From assembly GCF_900198835.1 (NCBI RefSeq), contig NZ_LT900021.1, positions 186,001 to 250,000 of the forward strand: a stretch of DNA of 64,000 nucleotides. Reading direction: 5' to 3'. Positions within the stretch are counted from its first letter, which is position 1. Each line of letters starts with the position of its first letter. This DNA comes from Thermococcus henrietii. Its GTDB lineage: Archaea > Methanobacteriota_B > Thermococci > Thermococcales > Thermococcaceae. Shown piece by piece: positions 59,222 to 64,000 of the stretch. The notes under the pieces were generated by a model. That model was not told the DNA's origin, made no database searches, and saw only the letters and a program-made list of their open reading frames with translations. The translations under genes and the position numbers were made by a program.

Positions 59222-60247
59222 ATGAAGAAGTACTCCCTCCTGGCCGTGGGAATAGCGATAATTGCGCTCCTCCTCTGGTGGGCCGGGATAAGGGACGTCA
59301 TGGAAATTCTCACCAGGGCAAGGCTCGACTACTTCCTGCTCGCGGTTCTCATGTACGTCCTCGGGCTCCTGTCGTGGGGCCTGCGCTGGCGCGTTCTCCT
59401 CAACGCCCTTGGAGTGCGGGCGAGCTTCACGAAGATACTCCTGGCTTTGCTCGCTGGCATATTCGTCAACAACGTCACGCCGGGGGCGAGGGGCGGTGGA
59501 GAGCCCGTCAGGATGTACTTCCTGGCAAAGGAAACGGAGAAGCCCTACGGCCAGGTGTTCGCGACGGTTATGATGGACAGAATCCTTGACCTCATTCCGG
59601 TCGTTACAATGCTGGCCTTCTCAACGGCCTACGTCTACAGGCTCGGCTCGCTTTCGCTCACGGCAGTCCTTGTACTGCTTGACCTGGTCTTCGCGGGACT
59701 CATCCTCTTCACCCTCGGAATCCTGCTGAGCGAGAAGAAGACCAAAGGGGCCCTTTACTGGCTCTTCGGACTTTTCGAAAGACTCACACCGAGGAAAGCC
59801 GAGAAGTACCGCGACAAATTCCAGAGAGCCGTTGAAGTTGACGTACCAAGGTTTCAGAGCGATTTCCGATTCTTGATGGGGCACAAAGGCGTGTTCCTGC
59901 TCGCGCTGGTTTACTCAACGGCATCCTGGTTCTTCACGGTTCTGAGGACCTACTACTCCTTCAGGGCCATCAGCTACCCGGTTTCCCTCGTGGACGTTAT
60001 GGTCGTCCAGATGGTCGGGATAGTGGTCGGAATGCTGAGCGTGATTCCCGGAGGGGCGGGCATAATCGAGACCGTGAACTCGGGAATCTACGTGCTCCTG
60101 GGGATAAACAAGGAGATAGCAGTCACCGCGACGCTCCTCGACAGGCTAATCTCCTACTGGATTCCAACAGCTCTCGGGGCCCTCGTGACGACGCACTTCG
60201 GGGCAAAGCTGAGGAGAAAAGGTTTAATTGGTAGGGGCCGTAGGTAA
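59222..60247 (+). CDS. Flippase-like membrane protein (UPF0104/AglD type)
   Basis: A 341-residue membrane protein of the lysylphosphatidylglycerol synthase transmembrane superfamily, often called flippase-like. Signatures are [32 protein letters not shown] and [23 protein letters not shown]. About eight spans. Roles in lipid or lipid-linked sugar movement are suspected. ATG 59222 lies two bases after the methyltransferase stop, after AGGTGTGAG. Confidence 0.87.
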   Translation: MKKYSLLAVGIAIIALLLWWAGIRDVMEILTRARLDYFLLAVLMYVLGLLSWGLRWRVLLNALGVRASFTKILLALLAGIFVNNVTPGARGGGEPVRMYFLAKETEKPYGQVFATVMMDRILDLIPVVTMLAFSTAYVYRLGSLSLTAVLVLLDLVFAGLILFTLGILLSEKKTKGALYWLFGLFERLTPRKAEKYRDKFQRAVEVDVPRFQSDFRFLMGHKGVFLLALVYSTASWFFTVLRTYYSFRAISYPVSLVDVMVVQMVGIVVGMLSVIPGGAGIIETVNSGIYVLLGINKEIAVTATLLDRLISYWIPTALGALVTTHFGAKLRRKGLIGRGRR

Positions 60248-60258
60248 GGGGGATTGCT

Positions 60259-61091
60259 ATGAGGTTCGGTGTCGTAGCCCGAAGGGACAGGGCAGAGGCT
60301 TTAAAGCTGGCCTATCGCGTCTACGATTTTCTCAAAGTCAGCGGTTACGATGTCGTGGTTGATGAGGACACCTACAGGCATCTGAGGGAGTTCGATGAGT
60401 CGGACGTTCTCCCGCTCGAGGACTTCGACGTGGACTTCATAATCGTCATAGGCGGTGACGGAACCATTCTCAGGGTCGAGCACAAGACGAAGAGGGACAT
60501 ACCAATCCTTGGCGTCAACATGGGCACCCTCGGCTTCCTCACGGAGGTCGAGCCCCACGAGACGTTCTTCGCGATAAGCAAGCTGATTGAGGGAGAGTAT
60601 CACATAGACGAGCGCATAAAGCTGAGAACTTACCTTGACGGGGAAGCCAGCGTCCCCGATGCCCTCAACGAGGTGGCAATACTCACGGGAATCCCGGGCA
60701 AGATAATTCACCTCCGCTACTATATCGACGGTGGACTCGCCGACGAGATTCGGGCGGATGGCCTCATAATCTCGACGCCCACAGGCTCAACCGGCTACGC
60801 GATGAGCGCTGGCGGACCGTTCGTTGACCCAAGACTCAGCGTTACTGTGATAGCTCCCCTCGCGCCGATAGCGCTGAGCTCGAGGCCGATGGTAGTGCCG
60901 GCTGAGAGCAGAATAGACGTTCGCAACATGGCCCTGAAGAGGGAGATAGTGCTCGCCATAGACGGTCAGTTCTACACCTACCTGCCCCCCGAAACCGAGA
61001 TAACGATAAAGCTCTCGCCAAGGAAGGCGAAGTTCGTGCGCTTCACGGATGAAATCTACCCGAAATACACGCTGAGGCTAAAGAAGAGGTT

Positions 61092-61095
<4 letters not shown>
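60259..61095 (+). CDS. nadK: NAD kinase
   Basis: A 278-residue ATP-NAD kinase that makes NADP+. The diagnostic GGDGT motif is at residues 65-69, followed by [46 protein letters not shown] and the closing [19 protein letters not shown] complete the family pattern. ATG 60259 lies 11 bases after the preceding stop with GGGGGATT before it. Confidence 0.94.
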
Positions 61096-62866
<1,771 letters not shown>

Positions 62867-62887
62867 TCAAAACAAAAAGTAGAAAAA

Positions 62888-64000
62888 TCATCCACGAAGC
62901 GCCAGCCACCTTAACGCTCTTGCGGCGCGCTCCGGTGTGGGGAAGTTCTTGATTCCAACCGTCTCGAGGAGCCTTACTCCGTCGCGAACAAGCTCGCCGG
63001 CCATGAAGTTCACGATAACCGGCTTGTTGCAGTCTGCCTCGATTACCGCCTTCGCTATCTCCTCGCTCGGAATGAAAATCGGCGGGACGCAGATTACCAA
63101 GAGGGCATCAACGTTCTCGTCCTTACAAACGACCTCAATCGTCCTCTTATAGCGCTCGTAGTCTGCGTCCGCTATTAAGTCAATCGGGTTTCTGGTGGAG
63201 CACTGGGGCGGAAGGAAGGAGCGGAGCTTCTTGAGGGTCTCATCGCTCAGCTTGGCTATTTCAAGGCCCAGTTTTTCGAGCTTGTCGGTGGCCAAAACGC
63301 CCGGTCCTCCGGAGTTGGTGATTACCGCGACCCTCTTTCCAGCCTTAGGATACATCTCGAAGGCCTTCGCGGCGTCAAAGAGTTCCTCCATCTCCTCGAC
63401 CTCTATCGCCCCGGCCTGTTTGAAAGCGGCGCGGTAGATTTCGTAAGAACCTGCCAAGGAGCCAGTATGACTTGCCGCCGCTTTAGCCCCGCTCTCGCTC
63501 TTTCCGGCCTTGAGAACTATAACCGGCTTCCTCTCGCTCGCGTAGCGGAGGGCCTTCAGGAAGCGCCTGCCGTCCTTAACTCCCTCGATGTAGAGCGCTA
63601 TCGCCTTGGTGTTCTCGTCGTCCGCAAAATACTCAAGGAAGTCGCTCTCGTTCAGGTCGGAGGCGTTTCCGTAGGAGACGAAGGCCGAGAATCCTATTCC
63701 CTCGTCGTTGCCCATCGCCAACGCCGCACCGCCAAAGGCCCCGCTCTGGCTGATTAAGGCCAGTCCGCCGGCTTTAACTCTAACCTCGAAGGAACCGAAG
63801 AACTTCCCGTAGACGCCGAAGATTCCGGCACAGTTGGGGCCTATAACGCGAACGCCGTGCTTCTTGGCTTTCTCAAGGAGCTCGCGCTCAAGCTCCTCGT
63901 TCCCGACCTCCGAGAAGCCCGCCGAGATAACGACGGCACCCCTAATGAGCGGGCCGATTTCATCGATTAGAGCTGGGACGAATTTGGCGGGAATCGCTAT
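62888..64000 (-). CDS. ADP-forming acetate/acyl-CoA ligase, alpha subunit (5' end off window)
   Basis: The last 370 codons of a CoA-binding, ADP-forming acyl-CoA synthetase alpha subunit; the start lies beyond 64000. GPNCAGIFG and ISQSGAFGGAAL are CoA-binding-site motifs, the phospho-histidine is in AAASHTGSLAGS, and VAVITNSGGPGVLATD follows. The enzyme makes ATP from acyl-CoA in peptide and sugar fermentation, the main substrate-level ATP source of Thermococcales. The beta subunit is not in this window. Substrate specificity (acetyl, aryl or other) cannot be read from this part. Confidence 0.92.
   Translation of the reverse strand: MAIPAKFVPALIDEIGPLIRGAVVISAGFSEVGNEELERELLEKAKKHGVRVIGPNCAGIFGVYGKFFGSFEVRVKAGGLALISQSGAFGGAALAMGNDEGIGFSAFVSYGNASDLNESDFLEYFADDENTKAIALYIEGVKDGRRFLKALRYASERKPVIVLKAGKSESGAKAAASHTGSLAGSYEIYRAAFKQAGAIEVEEMEELFDAAKAFEMYPKAGKRVAVITNSGGPGVLATDKLEKLGLEIAKLSDETLKKLRSFLPPQCSTRNPIDLIADADYERYKRTIEVVCKDENVDALLVICVPPIFIPSEEIAKAVIEADCNKPVIVNFMAGELVRDGVRLLETVGIKNFPTPERAARALRWLALRG

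Overview
The window reads as a chromosome segment of a hyperthermophilic euryarchaeon of the order Thermococcales, most likely a Thermococcus. The evidence is the formate dehydrogenase / Mrp antiporter / membrane hydrogenase supercluster, an ADP-forming acyl-CoA synthetase, CarS (archaeal lipid synthesis), Kae1, TATA/BRE promoters, GGTGAT-type ribosome sites and frequent ATGA start/stop overlaps. Gene order (formate cluster, thioredoxin reductase, ornithine aminotransferase, DeoC, enolase) matches what I recall of T. kodakarensis, but I could not run an alignment. I saw no rRNA, tRNA or CRISPR array.

Layout. 1-11 kb: housekeeping and envelope genes: an Lrp-type fragment, a frameshifted ABC-2 permease, a phosphate transporter with its PhoU-like partner, a lipoprotein phosphoesterase, a signal peptidase with a small secreted protein, a MiaB-like tRNA methylthiotransferase, two poorly conserved secreted or anchored proteins and a TRAM protein. 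11.3-24.3 kb: one large plus-strand energy module. It holds a formate dehydrogenase with Fe-S and flavin subunits, an Mrp-type Na+/H+ antiporter and a NiFe hydrogenase. In relatives this layout oxidises formate to CO2 and H2 and stores energy as an ion gradient. Here fdhA carries a frameshift, so formate use is in doubt. Two matching intercistronic hairpins sit in front of hydrogenase genes.

24.3-34.6 kb: mostly core genes: ferritin-like proteins, a SagB-type oxidoreductase, a THUMP protein, an AAA ATPase, thioredoxin reductase, ornithine aminotransferase, an ECF transporter S component and enolase. A 94-residue protein coupled to deoC looks like a family 4 (A-domain-only) encapsulin shell protein. 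34.6-39.2 kb: accessory DNA with a duplicated radical-SAM gene start, a secreted PD-(D/E)XK nuclease-like protein, and two tandem paralogous soluble proteins behind it that look like immunity proteins. 39.4-45.3 kb: regulators, nucleotide housekeeping, a SPASM protein lacking the radical-SAM cysteines, and molybdopterin genes (moaE, moaD, moeB-like) whose cofactor FdhA would need.

45.4-55.9 kb is the most unusual part. A 1059-residue secreted protein with Ig/CARDB-like repeats and a hydrophobic C-terminal tail is followed by several alternative tails without a full secreted body. Most tails are paired with a small multi-span membrane protein, and the array also holds decayed tails and a broken membrane gene. 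Linker DNA is repeated almost exactly between the full gene and the orphan tails. This is the layout of a polymorphic toxin/immunity locus with recombinable tail cassettes, probably membrane-active toxins. 56-64 kb returns to core genes: carS, an LEA-like protein, an RNA m5C methyltransferase, a flippase-like protein, NAD kinase, a DUF835 protein, kae1 and the alpha subunit of an ADP-forming acyl-CoA synthetase, which runs off the window.

Three genes (ABC permease, a secreted protein, fdhA) are broken by what look like one-base changes in homopolymer runs, so sequencing error must be excluded before calling them pseudogenes.
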